DNA from: Hawksworthiomyces lignivorus
Lineage: Eukaryota > Ascomycota > Sordariomycetes > Ophiostomatales > Ophiostomataceae
Direction: 5' to 3'
Length of the DNA stretch: 64,000 nucleotides
NCBI GenBank assembly: GCA_002917075.1
Contig: NTMA01000010.1
Location: 248,001-312,000, forward strand
Shown: positions 43,713 through 53,439 of the stretch, one piece after another
How the letters are laid out: the number at the start of each line of letters is the position of its first letter
Numbering within the stretch: the stretch's first letter is position 1
Made by a program: the position numbers and the translations under genes
The notes under the pieces: model-generated
Databases searched by the model: none
What the model saw: only the letters and a program-made list of their open reading frames with translations
Told to the model about the DNA's origin: nothing

Positions 43713-45176
43713 GCTAAGATATCGTGGTTATACATTTGTATATAGCACTATATAGAGGGCTTCTTTTTATGATCTTCTCTAGAACATCTTTGGCCTTCTC
43801 TAATCAATGGCTTTAAACAAACTGACTTTGACGAGAGACGTTGTTGCAGTCGCAAGAACTGGTTGACCACCTTATTTAGGAAGTGTCGCAATATAAAGCC
43901 AGTCCTTCCTTGCCAGTTGGCTGGAGTCTTTTAGTTATTTCGAAGAATCATATATAATTGCCAGCGTTGTTTTTCTTCGTCTGTCTTTTGAACTCTCGAC
44001 ACTTCTTGTTTCCAATTTTTTCCTTTCATATTTTATTTCAAAAGTTACTCTCTGCTGCGGCGGTGCTTCGATTACTGTATGGAATCATGGGCGAAGCTTC
44101 TCCTCTTGTCGTAATAATGTTTCACGGCTATATTTTACCTTGTTGTTTCTTCCTTTATATCCTTTCACGGTCCTTTGAGATTATTCTTTGTTATACTTAA
44201 ATGTTTTGCTCGTTTTCTCTTATGTATGAATAGGTTTGAAGTATGTTTTTCACAAAAAGAAAAAGAAAAAGAAAAAGAACTGCCCACGGCCGTCAGGCAC
44301 GGGGCGGAGAGCATCCAGCCAGCCTTTAACCAGCTAAGGACAGGTGTTTCTGCAGCAGCTGTCAAGTGATGCCGGTAGGCCACTGTACCAGTGCAAAAAT
44401 GATCGATCCCCTTAGACATATGTCACAGTACCTTTTAACTCAACAGAAGCTCGTTGTTGCTCCAACGTGATTTTGGCGCAAATGTAGTCCCAATCATCTA
44501 TCGCACAACCGTAAGTCAGACTGGAGAAGTTATTTCATTTAAATCAATCATGAAATATCAATGTCTGTATTTTTCAGTTACTAAGTGACGCACAATTTAA
44601 GCCTTAGACTCGCAGCCGAAGTTACAGGTGCATCGTCGTCATGGTTTGTGTCCAACGCCACGAGCATTGAGTGTCAATTGCAGTCCCTAGACCACGTAAC
44701 CAAATTACAGCGGACCAGAACTGTCTTGTTTCGGCTTGCATTTCAACATAGCCACGCCAACTGTCTCACCGCTATCTTATTTGATGCAGCCCCCACGCTC
44801 AATGACCCAACCACAGCTAGGGCCTCGCATTGCTCAGCCATCGTAGATATTTTCTTCGTCAAATCGAAGCAGGAAGCTTGAGCGCCACGGCGGCGCCCCA
44901 ACTAATGCCTCAGCATGGTGGGAAAAGATGCTGCTCAGGAAAACTGCAGTTTCGTGTGGCCTGAGGAATGGACCTACAAAAATTCAAAGACGCAAGTACA
45001 TCCCCAATCTCCTCGACTCTAGAGCCGAGCTTTGCTTACCTACCTATATAATGTTGTTCTCTCTGCTGAATCTAGGTGCTCCGTACATTAATCACAAATA
45101 GTACATCGGCATCAATCCACGTTTCAGCTTTTCCTTACGCGAACGAAAACATTGACTCGAAATTACTTTTTCCATC
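43713..45176. other. AT-rich flank upstream of the HET gene
   Basis: No gene supported. The part near 43829-43960 (GACGAGAGACG..., TATAAAG, TTGCCAGTTGGCTGGAGTC) resembles transposon terminal or promoter sequence. A TACGGAGC-type motif (GCTCCGTAC) is at 45078. The HET promoter must lie in the last few hundred bases. Confidence 0.45.
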
Positions 45177-47044
45177 ATGAAGCTCCTCAATACTTACACG
45201 AGGAATCTAGAAGACTTCATTCATGGCAGCGAGATTCCACCCTATGGGATCCTGTCACACACATGGGGTCGGGAGGAAGTTACATATCATGACTGGATTA
45301 ATATACCCTCACAGGTTGAATTGAAGGAAGGCTATAAAAAAATTCTGGGGGCTTGTCACCAAGCGACCCGTGATGACCTCGAGTGGATATGGATTGATAC
45401 GTAAGCGCGATTTATCTTTTTTGGAGGCGAAGATATGCTCACACAAAAAGATGCTGCATCGACAAATCAAGCAGCGCCGAACTTTCCGAAGCGATCAATA
45501 CCATGTTTCGTTGGTACCAGGAAGCCGCCTACTGCTATGTCTATCCAGCGGACATGCCTGACATACAGCTAGATAATGCCGACTTCAAGGTATCGCTTTG
45601 CAAGAGCCGATGGTTTACCCGTGGTTGGACGCTCCAAGAGCTTATTGCGCCGAAAACCGTTATCTTCTACAGTCAAAATTGGTCCTACATCGGAACTAAG
45701 ACGGAATTATGCAGCCTTATCTCGTCAGTCACACGTATCGATGAGAAGTATCTTCTAGGTGAAGATATTAGCTCGGCGAGCATCTCCCAAAGGATGTCGT
45801 GGGCTTCTCGCCGACACACGTCGCGCAGTGAGGATGCTGCGTACTGCCTTCTCGGCATTTTTAACGTTAATATGCCCTTGCTCTATGGAGAAGGGAGTAT
45901 TGCATTCCAGCGACTGCAGGAAATCATAATGCAAACTTGGCCAGAGGACCATACTTTATATGCATGGGGAACTGTTGTCGATAAGTTTCCGTGGTTGTAT
46001 TCAAATGATAAGGTCTGGACCAGTACACCATTAACATGGAGTAACACTGATAACGAGCCTGAGGCGTTAGGTCTTCTTGCAAGTTCGCCGAAAGATTTTG
46101 AGGACTGCGGACTATTTGTTCCTACTCCCTGGTCGGCATCATTTTACGCGGATCCTCTGTACCAAGCTACCATGCCAGTTCAAGTAGGCCGTGGGAAAAT
46201 ACAATTAGAATTACCAATTTTACCAAACGGGGATAATTACCTTCACAAGTGGCGTGTGCCCCGGATTGTACAGGCCAGAGAAGTCTGGTATGCAGCGCTG
46301 CTCTGTGGAAACGAAGGTGACTTCATAAGCACTGTTGCCCTCCCTATTATGATTGTGGGGAACCGTTTCGGCAGCCGTTCTCGTGAAATTATCCGCTGGC
46401 AGGATCCTCATTCCTTCAGTCAACTCAATACTCGGAGGGAGTCCTTAACCATCCGGAAACCACTTCCATTCACGTCACAACCAAACGACATAATATTTCG
46501 GCGAGATTGTTTCAAAGGCGTTACGAGTGCGGAACAGTTGTTTGCTCCTAATTCTAGGGGGCTCTATCTGCCGTTTTCCAATGTTATACGAAGTGATGTT
46601 GTCTCAGGACTTGTATGCTTCCTTGGATATAACATAGAAGGTACTGAAAGAGGCTTTTACTTGGAACTTCGTCGCAGTCCCGGTGACACCGGAGCTGCAG
46701 GATTTTCATCGTCTCTTTCTGTTGGACTTGTTCCCTATAGACTGAAAAAGGATACGAAAGCTATATCCGACGGGATCAAATGGTACTTACCGGAAGAGAT
46801 ACGGACCGATACAAAATCGCTGTTTAGTCGTACACTGTCGAATTCAGTTGACCATTGGGTTGTGGAGAGCGAACCTTTCCCCCGCATCTTCTTGCATGTT
46901 GAAAAAATGAGGCTCGATGAGAAAAGGAACGACCATGTTGACGTTTTAGACTTAATTATAACAGAACTTCAACCGAGGTCTACTCCAAGGACTAAGACAC
47001 AAAGACCGAGAGCCCAGCAGCGGAAGCGAAAGAGACTAGCCTAG
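45177..47044 (+). CDS. HET-domain (heterokaryon incompatibility) protein
   Basis: Two exons, 45177-45400 and 45451-47044, with a 50 bp intron; 605 aa. The junction restores the HET signature WIDT|CCIDKSSSAELSEAINTMFRWY. Domain order: MKLLNTYTRNLEDF at the N-terminus, YGILSHTWG block at 23-31, the WIDTCCIDK block at about 71-79, then RGWTLQELIAPKTVIFYS near 120-140 and the DAAYCLLGIFNVNMPLLYGEG block. About 400 residues without a named domain follow, ending in a basic tail (RPRAQQRKRKR). HET proteins trigger vegetative incompatibility and programmed cell death on recognition of non-self; no NACHT, ankyrin or WD repeat partner domain is seen here. The gene appears intact, although flanked by decayed repeats on both sides, which suggests an accessory, possibly polymorphic locus. 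Confidence 0.93.
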
Positions 47045-47549
47045 TAGATATAGAGAGAATTATTATAATACTTTATTAAGATATCCCACGACAACACAGC
47101 TATGACTATCAGTAATTAAACTATGTTATGTTCTAGCGTAAGCATGACAGTATTTTACAACACTAATCATCACTTAGTTACATTAATAAGTGATCCGACA
47201 TAACTATCAAGGTAAAGAAAAAAATAATTAGAAGCGAGGTAGGTGGGTTGTAACCTCAATGGAGCTTTTGAGCAATTGTACGTTACACAAATCTCTGGAT
47301 CGAGTGTTTTATATTGAAGTCCCAGGTCGTTCTAAGAGACGATAACCGTAATGTTTACCTTCATGGCCATGTGTCCAGGTTTGTCCCAATGGACAATTAA
47401 CTTTTTGCTCAACCTCTCTGAATCCCTATTTCGATGTCGTCTAACGAACTCGCAACAGCCGTTAGCGGAAGCCCTTACTATTTTAGATTCTCGTTCGTCT
47501 AGAGCCACGACCCGAGCGGCCCAAGAATGTCTTCCCAAGCAGAGTCTCG
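47045..47549. other. AT-rich 3' flank of the HET gene
   Basis: No gene supported. A word GTCCCAGGTCGTT at 47326 is the reverse complement of the ACCTGGGAC word near 43194, again pointing to scattered pieces of one element family. Confidence 0.45.
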
Positions 47550-47780
47550 AAGAATACATCCCGGAGTTAAAAGGATTGGACTAGGCGTCTCGATAGATAA
47601 AGAGAATACATATACAACGTGTAGAGAAGAAGTTGACAAAGGGCAGACAAAAAGTAGAAAATACTATAAAGCATTTTCTAGAGAAGAGAATATTACTAGT
47701 CAACTAAGATAATAGTAGACAATCTATAATGCTTGAGCGCAGTGTATCGTACAAGTGTTTGATGTAGAATGTACACAATA
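47550..47780 (+). repeat. Transposon-like fragment R1, right copy (direct repeat with 43255-43470)
   Basis: Same orientation as the left copy. It keeps an open frame ending at 47712 that contains IGLGVSIDKENTYTTCREEV and QTKSRKYYKAFSREEN; the left copy shows the same core with substitutions and a stop at 43406. AT content is high. Confidence 0.75.
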
Positions 47781-47902
47781 AAAATATGAGAAGAGTAGCT
47801 CATACAGACTATTATTTTAAATAAGATTATCTTTTAATTTGGATTTTACTTATAATAAAAATCTTAGACATATATGTGAGACTTCATTCTTTGTGTTTAT
47901 AT

Positions 47903-48053
47903 TTCTCTTACGGGACAACAGCAGAACAGCCACAGGAGCACGTGAATGAGCAACGGCCACTAGTTCCCATCGATACTGTCATAAAAGCCGCTAGAACCCT
48001 GCTGGCACTTAATCTAATTCCTAATCCCTAGGGTTCAGTCTTGTATGCTTACT
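47903..48053 (-). repeat. Transposon-like fragment R2, right copy (inverted repeat with 43524-43712)
   Basis: On the plus strand it carries an open peptide stretch (RPLVPIDTVIKAARTLLALN) that runs into a TAG at about 48029, then continues with coding-like composition. This is the better preserved of the two copies. It ends CAGTCTTGTA. Confidence 0.8.
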
Positions 48054-48586
48054 TATGGATAGCCACTAATAAAATCTACCTCTATTTTGCTGTGCTTCTT
48101 CACTTAATTTACCGTACTCCCTAACATGAAGCTATTATCAAATGCCAAATGGTCGAATTTCATTTTCTTAATATGGATTGGATCTTGAGCATCAAAAAAT
48201 AGCCGACATATGATTTATCACACTATTTGCAACTACGCTCCTAGTGCAGACTGCTACGGTAGTATGGACATGTACCTAAAGAAATGCAGTTATATTACAT
48301 GAAATGAAAAAAAAAGGAACCGCGGCCAAATAAACCCTCAAAAAACCCGAATTCCGGAATAGTGTATGTGCATCGCCTAGTCAATTGACCCTTAACTTAC
48401 AAGGCATGCAAAAAGGTAGCTCATGTAGCTTCGCCGAGCTGATTCTAGAGGGCCGGTCCGCTCGCCCCAACCCGTCCCAGAGATATTACGCATATGTGTG
48501 TCTCTCCTCTGCAGCAAGGCTCCTCAACAACTTCAGAGCCTTGTCATGAAATCCGCCTGTCAATTCGTTATCGTCCTCCCTGTTGT
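48054..48586. other. Intergenic before YIF1
   Basis: 533 bp with no gene. Mostly AT-rich; it should contain the YIF1 3' UTR. Confidence 0.5.
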
Positions 48587-49746
48587 CTATGCCCGGCTGA
48601 GAATCCACATAAACAGCAGCTGAACACCGTATGAGTAGAAAAAGAGGAACTGTGTCCGCTGGTTCCGCTTGGCCCGCGTGTCTGTCTGCATGGCACGGTT
48701 GTCGCTGGAGTTCTCTGGCAGAAGCACGTATTTCAACGAGCGCATCTATTTTTTGTTAGTATCCCCTGAAGCAGAGATATAAAGGAAACAAAAAAGGTAA
48801 AAAAAAAGGGAAGGACGAACCAAAAACAACGAATTTGCCAGGAACGTGTACAGGAACAGCGTCCAGCCGATCCAGCCGCCCGTGCCCTTGCCGCCGTTAA
48901 CGAGCTCGGCCACGGCGATGGTGGCGATGACGCCGACGAACTTGTAGCCGGAGTACGCCACCAGGTCGAGCAGCTGCGAGGTGTTGGAGATGCTCAGAAG
49001 GTAGCAGCCCAGCTTCAGCCCCATGATCTCGACGCCGACGACGGCCAGGGCCACGGACGCGGTGTAGCCCAGCAGCTCGGGCTGGAACTGGCCCCGCAGG
49101 CCGGCCACCAGGGTCGACAGCAGGATGTACGTGACGACGGACATGACGGGGATGTACATGTCCGGGCTGTTGATGTCGTCGCGCGGGGCGAGGTACCAGC
49201 CCTCCTGGCCGCCGGGGCCGACCGTCTGCTTGCGCGACCAGGGCTTGTGGCGCCAGGGGAACAGCACGAGGAACAGCTTGTTGAGCACGTACGAGTTGGA
49301 CACGTTGAAGTAGTGCTTCAGTACGCTGACGTTGACGTAGCGGTTGATCTGGCGAGAACCAAAAAGGTTAGCTTTTTCTGCCCGGGAGCACGTAACACTG
49401 GGCTGTGAGAACAAAAAAAAAGAGGCTAGCGCACATTCTGCTCCATGTATTCTTGCCCCTGCCGAAAGGCCGTCTGCGACAGCTGCGCGGCCACCTGCGC
49501 CGCCGGGTCGTTCATGAACTGCCCGTACTGCCCGAACATGTTGCCCAGCGGGATGCCGGCGCCGCCGACGCCTCCTCCTTGCTGAGGATGCTGCGGCTGC
49601 TGCTGCTGGTATGGGCTGCCGTAGGTCTGTGGCTGGGGCTGCGAGGACGTCGGCGGCGGCGGGGACCGCAGCTGCGGAACGGACGACACGTGCTGTGGCA
49701 CCGGGTGGTGCAGGGGGGGCGACTGCCCGTAGACGGAGCGCTGCAT
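48587..49746 (-). CDS. YIF1: Yif1-family ER-Golgi transport membrane protein
   Basis: Three exons on the minus strand: 49746-49435, 49348-48821 and 48745-48587; 332 aa. The second intron ends in GATACTAACAAAAAATAG, an exact branch site close to the acceptor, and splicing gives NSLFLMRSLKYVLLPE. Layout: Pro/Gln-rich cytoplasmic N-terminus (residues 1-100), conserved INRYVNVSVLKHYFNVSNSYVLNKLFLVLFPW, then about five hydrophobic helices, ending FYSYGVQLLFMWILSRA. Yif1 forms a complex with Yip1 and Yos1 that acts in budding and fusion of COPII vesicles between ER and Golgi and binds Rab GTPases. It is divergent from the SRP receptor gene. The first intron donor is GTGCGC, unusual but workable. 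A further upstream non-coding exon is possible because TCCCAG directly precedes the start. Confidence 0.92.
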
Positions 49747-50617
49747 GGCTGGGAGAGCAGAGAGAGATGCGGGAAGAGGAGAAGGCGGAAGAGACGCAGA
49801 AGAAAAAAGAAAAGAAAAGAAAAGAAAAGAGTGGCGGCGAGAGCAGAGAGCCGAAGAATGAAAGTCGTCGAAAGAGATGCCAACAAAGAACAGCCGCTGC
49901 TATGAGAACAACATCCGAAACGTCGTTGAAAATGTCGTCAGAAACGTGGTCAGAAGCGGCACTTGAGATTCACAGGCTCTAGGAAGCAGAAAAGAAAGGC
50001 CGTCGCAAGCTGCTGTCGGCAATGTGTCGTCTTGTGTCTTATTTTTTTTGTCGTGACGTATCGTGTTGCGTTCGTGTCCTGTAAATTTGAGCTCAGAGGC
50101 GGGCATGCACAGCCAATTCCCATTCTAAACAGCTTGCCAGAACGAAACCACTAAGGCTAATATAGCACACGCAGACACTGCGGCACTGCTACTCTGCTGC
50201 TTAGTAGTTTTCGTTTCCGCCACATCACTACCAAAAAAAAAAAACAGCTCCAGCCAGTCCCAAGCAGCCTACGGCTGTCGGCAAAATCTTTTTTCCGCCC
50301 ATAGAGTCGCTCTCTTCCTTCCTTCTTTACTGTAGCACATGCTTATCGCCTTCCTTATCAGACAGATCTCCAGCAGGGTGCGCCAGGGCTAGGCTGGCCT
50401 CCAATTTGACGGTCCATTTTGCCATGCACCGTGGCCTATGTGCAATAAATCCATTTGGCTGGTCTCTGCCAGTCAGCTCAGCAACAACCTCTCATTGTCC
50501 ACCACGTAGGACCAAAAGACTCTCGTCTTTTTTTGTTTTTGCGACTCTCTCAGTGGTCATCCTTCCTCACCCACCCCCTCCCCCCCCTCTCAAATCCCCC
50601 CGATATGCGACAACACC
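49747..50617. promoter_or_regulatory. Divergent promoter of YIF1 and SRP101
   Basis: 871 bp between two start codons. It has CCAAT words at about 50113 and 50401, a purine-rich tract at 49775-49835 and C/T-rich DNA before the SRP101 ATG. No coding exon is needed here. Confidence 0.55.
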
Positions 50618-51101
50618 ATGCTCGACAGCTTTGAGATTATCACCACCTCTGGCGTGGTCCTCTGGTCACGCAACTACGCCTTTGTCAGTCCCTCTGTCGT
50701 CAACAGGTTCATCACGGATGTCTTCATCGAGGAGAACAGCGCCGGCGGCTCCAAGGAGGAGCTGGCCTCTGCCATCGCCGGCGGCAGCAGCAGCAGTCAT
50801 GCGCCCTACATGGCCGACCAGTACGCCGTCAAGTGGGCATTTGCAAAGGACCTGGGCATCATCTTCGTCGCCGTCTACAAGTCGCTGCTGCACCTCTCCT
50901 GGATCGACAAGCTGGTAGACAACATCAAGACCATCTTTGTCAAGCTGTACGGCGACCAGCTCACCCGCCCCAACACCACCATCGTCGAGTGCTCGCGGTT
51001 CGACAACTACTTTGACCAGCAGCTGAACGAGCTCGAAGAGAGCGGCTCCTACTCGTCGTCGTCTCTAAGCGAAAAACGGCCAGGGGTAATACCGCAACAA
51101 A

Positions 51102-51138
<37 letters not shown>

Positions 51139-52749
51139 GGCTGACTCGCCCGAATCGACACCCATCGAGTCGCCATCTAATTCGCGGCCGTCCACGCCCG
51201 GCGGTGGCGCATACGGCAGCACCCTCGGCGCAAATCACAGCTCGACTACGTCGGCCCAGCCGAGTCCGCTCGGCAAGGTTTCCAGGAGGGCCCGGAAGGC
51301 ACAGAACGCCGCGGCGGTGGCGGCCGGGGGGGCTGGCAGCGCCACATACTCCAGCGATGAGGCCACCGTCCGGAAGCACCACAAGGACAAGGCCCAGCCC
51401 AAGACGGCCAAGCGGGGCCGCAAGTGGGGGGCCGACGGCATGGCGGACGAAGAAGACGACATGCAGCTCGACTACTCCATCATCGATGTAGCGAAGGAAG
51501 GCGGCACAGAGGCGGCAGCAGCGCGGCCGGCCCCGGCGCTGGAGGAGGTCGACGCGTCCACGTGGGGCCGGACCGCCAAGGGCGGCAAGTTTGTGCTCAA
51601 GGACCTCGACGACGAGGTGCACTCGATCCTGGCCTCTGCGAGCGCAGACGCGCTGGCCGGAAAAAAGGCAAACGCTGACTCGTCGTCATCATCGGGCGCT
51701 GCCGGCCTGCTGGGGTCCGGACTGAGCTCCATCGGCGGGCTCTTCCGCAACGTCGTCGGCGGCAAAACGCTGACTAAGGACGACCTGGACAAGGCCATGA
51801 AGGGCATGGAAGACCACCTGCTGCGCAAGAACGTGGCGCGCGAGGCCGCCGTGCGGCTGTGCGAGAGCGTCGAGGCCGAGCTGCTCGGCACTAAGACGGG
51901 CAGCTTTGAGAGTAAGGACAGGCCCCATTCTTTTCTTTTCATTTCTTTTTGCGTCGCTAACTCTGCGCAGGCACCAACGCGCGCGTCAAGACCGCCCTCG
52001 AGGCCGCCCTGACCAAGATGCTGACGCCGACGTCGTCGCTGGACCTGCTGCGCGAGATCGACGCCATTACAGCGCCGCCGGCCACGTCGCTGCGCAAGCC
52101 GCGGCCCTACGTCATGTCCATCGTCGGCGTCAACGGCGTCGGCAAGTCCACCAACCTGTCCAAGATCTGCTTCTTTCTGCTCCAGAACCACTACAAGGTG
52201 CTGATCGCCGCCGGCGACACCTTCCGGTCCGGCGCCGTCGAGCAGCTCGCCGTCCACGTGCGCAACCTCACGGAGCTGACCGCCCGTGAAAAGGGCGGCA
52301 GCCGCGTCGAGCTCTACCAGAAGGGCTACGGCAAGGACGCCGCCGCCGTCGCCAAGGACGCCGTCGCCTTCGCCGCCCAGGAGGGCTTCGACGTCGTGCT
52401 CATCGACACCGCCGGCCGCCGCCACAACGACCAGCGCCTCATGTCGTCGCTCGAGAAGTTTGCAAAGTTCGCCCAGCCCGACAAGATCCTCATGGTCGGC
52501 GAGGCCCTCGTCGGCACCGACTCCGTCGCCCAGGCCCGCAGCTTCAACGCCGCCTTTGGCAGCGTCCGCTCCCTCGACGGCTTCATCATCTCAAAGTGCG
52601 ACACCGTCGGCAACATGGTCGGCACCCTGGTCAGCCTCGTCCACGCCACCAACGTGCCCATCCTCTTCGTCGGCGTCGGCCAGCACTACTCGGATCTGCG
52701 CAACTTCTCCGTCCGGTGGGCCGTCGAGCGGCTGCTGAGCAACGACTAG
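50618..52749 (+). CDS. SRP101: Signal recognition particle receptor alpha subunit
   Basis: Two exons, 50618-51911 and 51971-52749, with a 59 bp intron; 690 aa. The N-terminal longin-like SRX domain (MLDSFEIITTSGVVLWSRNY..., about 1-140) binds the beta subunit at the ER membrane. A long low-complexity linker follows, with 11 consecutive Gln (CAG repeat) and basic patches. The C-terminal NG GTPase shows the P-loop GVNGVGKST near residue 484, the GDTFRSGAVEQL segment, DTAGRRHNDQ (G3) and SKCDTVG (G4, where TKxD is usual). It docks SRP-ribosome complexes to the translocon by reciprocal GTP hydrolysis with SRP54. The gene is complete and long for the family mainly because of the linker. Confidence 0.95.
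51104..51136 (+). repeat. In-frame (CAG)11 polyglutamine tract in SRP101
   Basis: Eleven CAG codons follow CAACAAAGG. The pure codon repeat is likely length-variable between strains. Confidence 0.9.
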
Positions 52750-53439
52750 GAGGAGCCGGCAGAGGCGCAGCGTCTGAAAGAAGAAAAATTGCAGAGCAGG
52801 AAGCCATGGAATTTCGTTTGTACAAAGTGCATCTGCGTTTTTTTATCTCCAACGAGGGATCGAGAGACGCAACGACGTATTCTTTTTTTTTTTCATTCCT
52901 CGGGTAACACTGTAATAATGGGAACCTTTCTTTCCTTTCTTATGCACATTGTAATAACTTTCATTGCTTATTTTCCGAATGCCCACCATGATTGATCATT
53001 TGAACTCTTATGAATTACATAAATGACCCGAACTTCTCGCTTTTGAGGCCTTGAATGTGCCATCTTCATTATAAACCACATGCGACGAGTCTGGCCTTCG
53101 ATTTTAGACGCATCGTCTCTCCATAGATTGTTCGGTTCCATTTAAAATAGAATCCATTGATTATGCTCAAAGCCTCACCGAATACGCTTCCATTTGTCAT
53201 ACCGGTAATTGCCCATTAATGTGTACCGTTCCTGTTTTACTCCATGCTCCATATATGTCTGCAAATTAAAGTGGTCTTTTCGAAATGCGACAGAGAGGGA
53301 AGAGAACCGAAAGAAGAGATGAAAATTTTAGAGAAAAAGAAGAGAAGAAAAGATCACGAAAAAATAATGAAAGAAGGAAAGAAAAGGAGAGTTCAGACCA
53401 GATTCAACTAGACTCCTTGGTCTGTCTGTCTTCACGGCT
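52750..53439. other. Intergenic, convergent 3' flanks
   Basis: 690 bp between the SRP101 and rec8 stop codons. AT-rich, with a purine-rich tract at 53285-53395. No gene seen. Confidence 0.6.

Larger units (their letters stand above)
43524..48053. mobile_element. Candidate inverted-repeat-bounded segment carrying a HET gene
   Basis: The outer ends are TA-CAAGACTG and CAGTCTTG-TA, i.e. inverted repeats flanked by TA, as expected if a TA-targeting DNA element or its relics lie at both borders. The only intact gene inside is the HET gene. No transposase gene was recognised and the two R2 copies have diverged, so it may equally be two independent insertions of the same dead element in opposite orientation. 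Confidence 0.35.

Noticed and set aside
44585..44881. A 98-codon frame upstream of the HET gene
   Set aside because: It starts with GTG, has no motif, and lies in repeat-derived DNA.
45777..45952. Possible second intron or break inside the HET domain
   Set aside because: The frame is continuous and the DAAYCLLGIFNVNMPLLYGEG block is intact, so no further splicing or frameshift is needed.
47351..47584. A 77-codon ATG frame after the HET gene
   Set aside because: Overlaps the R1 fragment in another frame and shows no known domain; most likely part of transposon debris.
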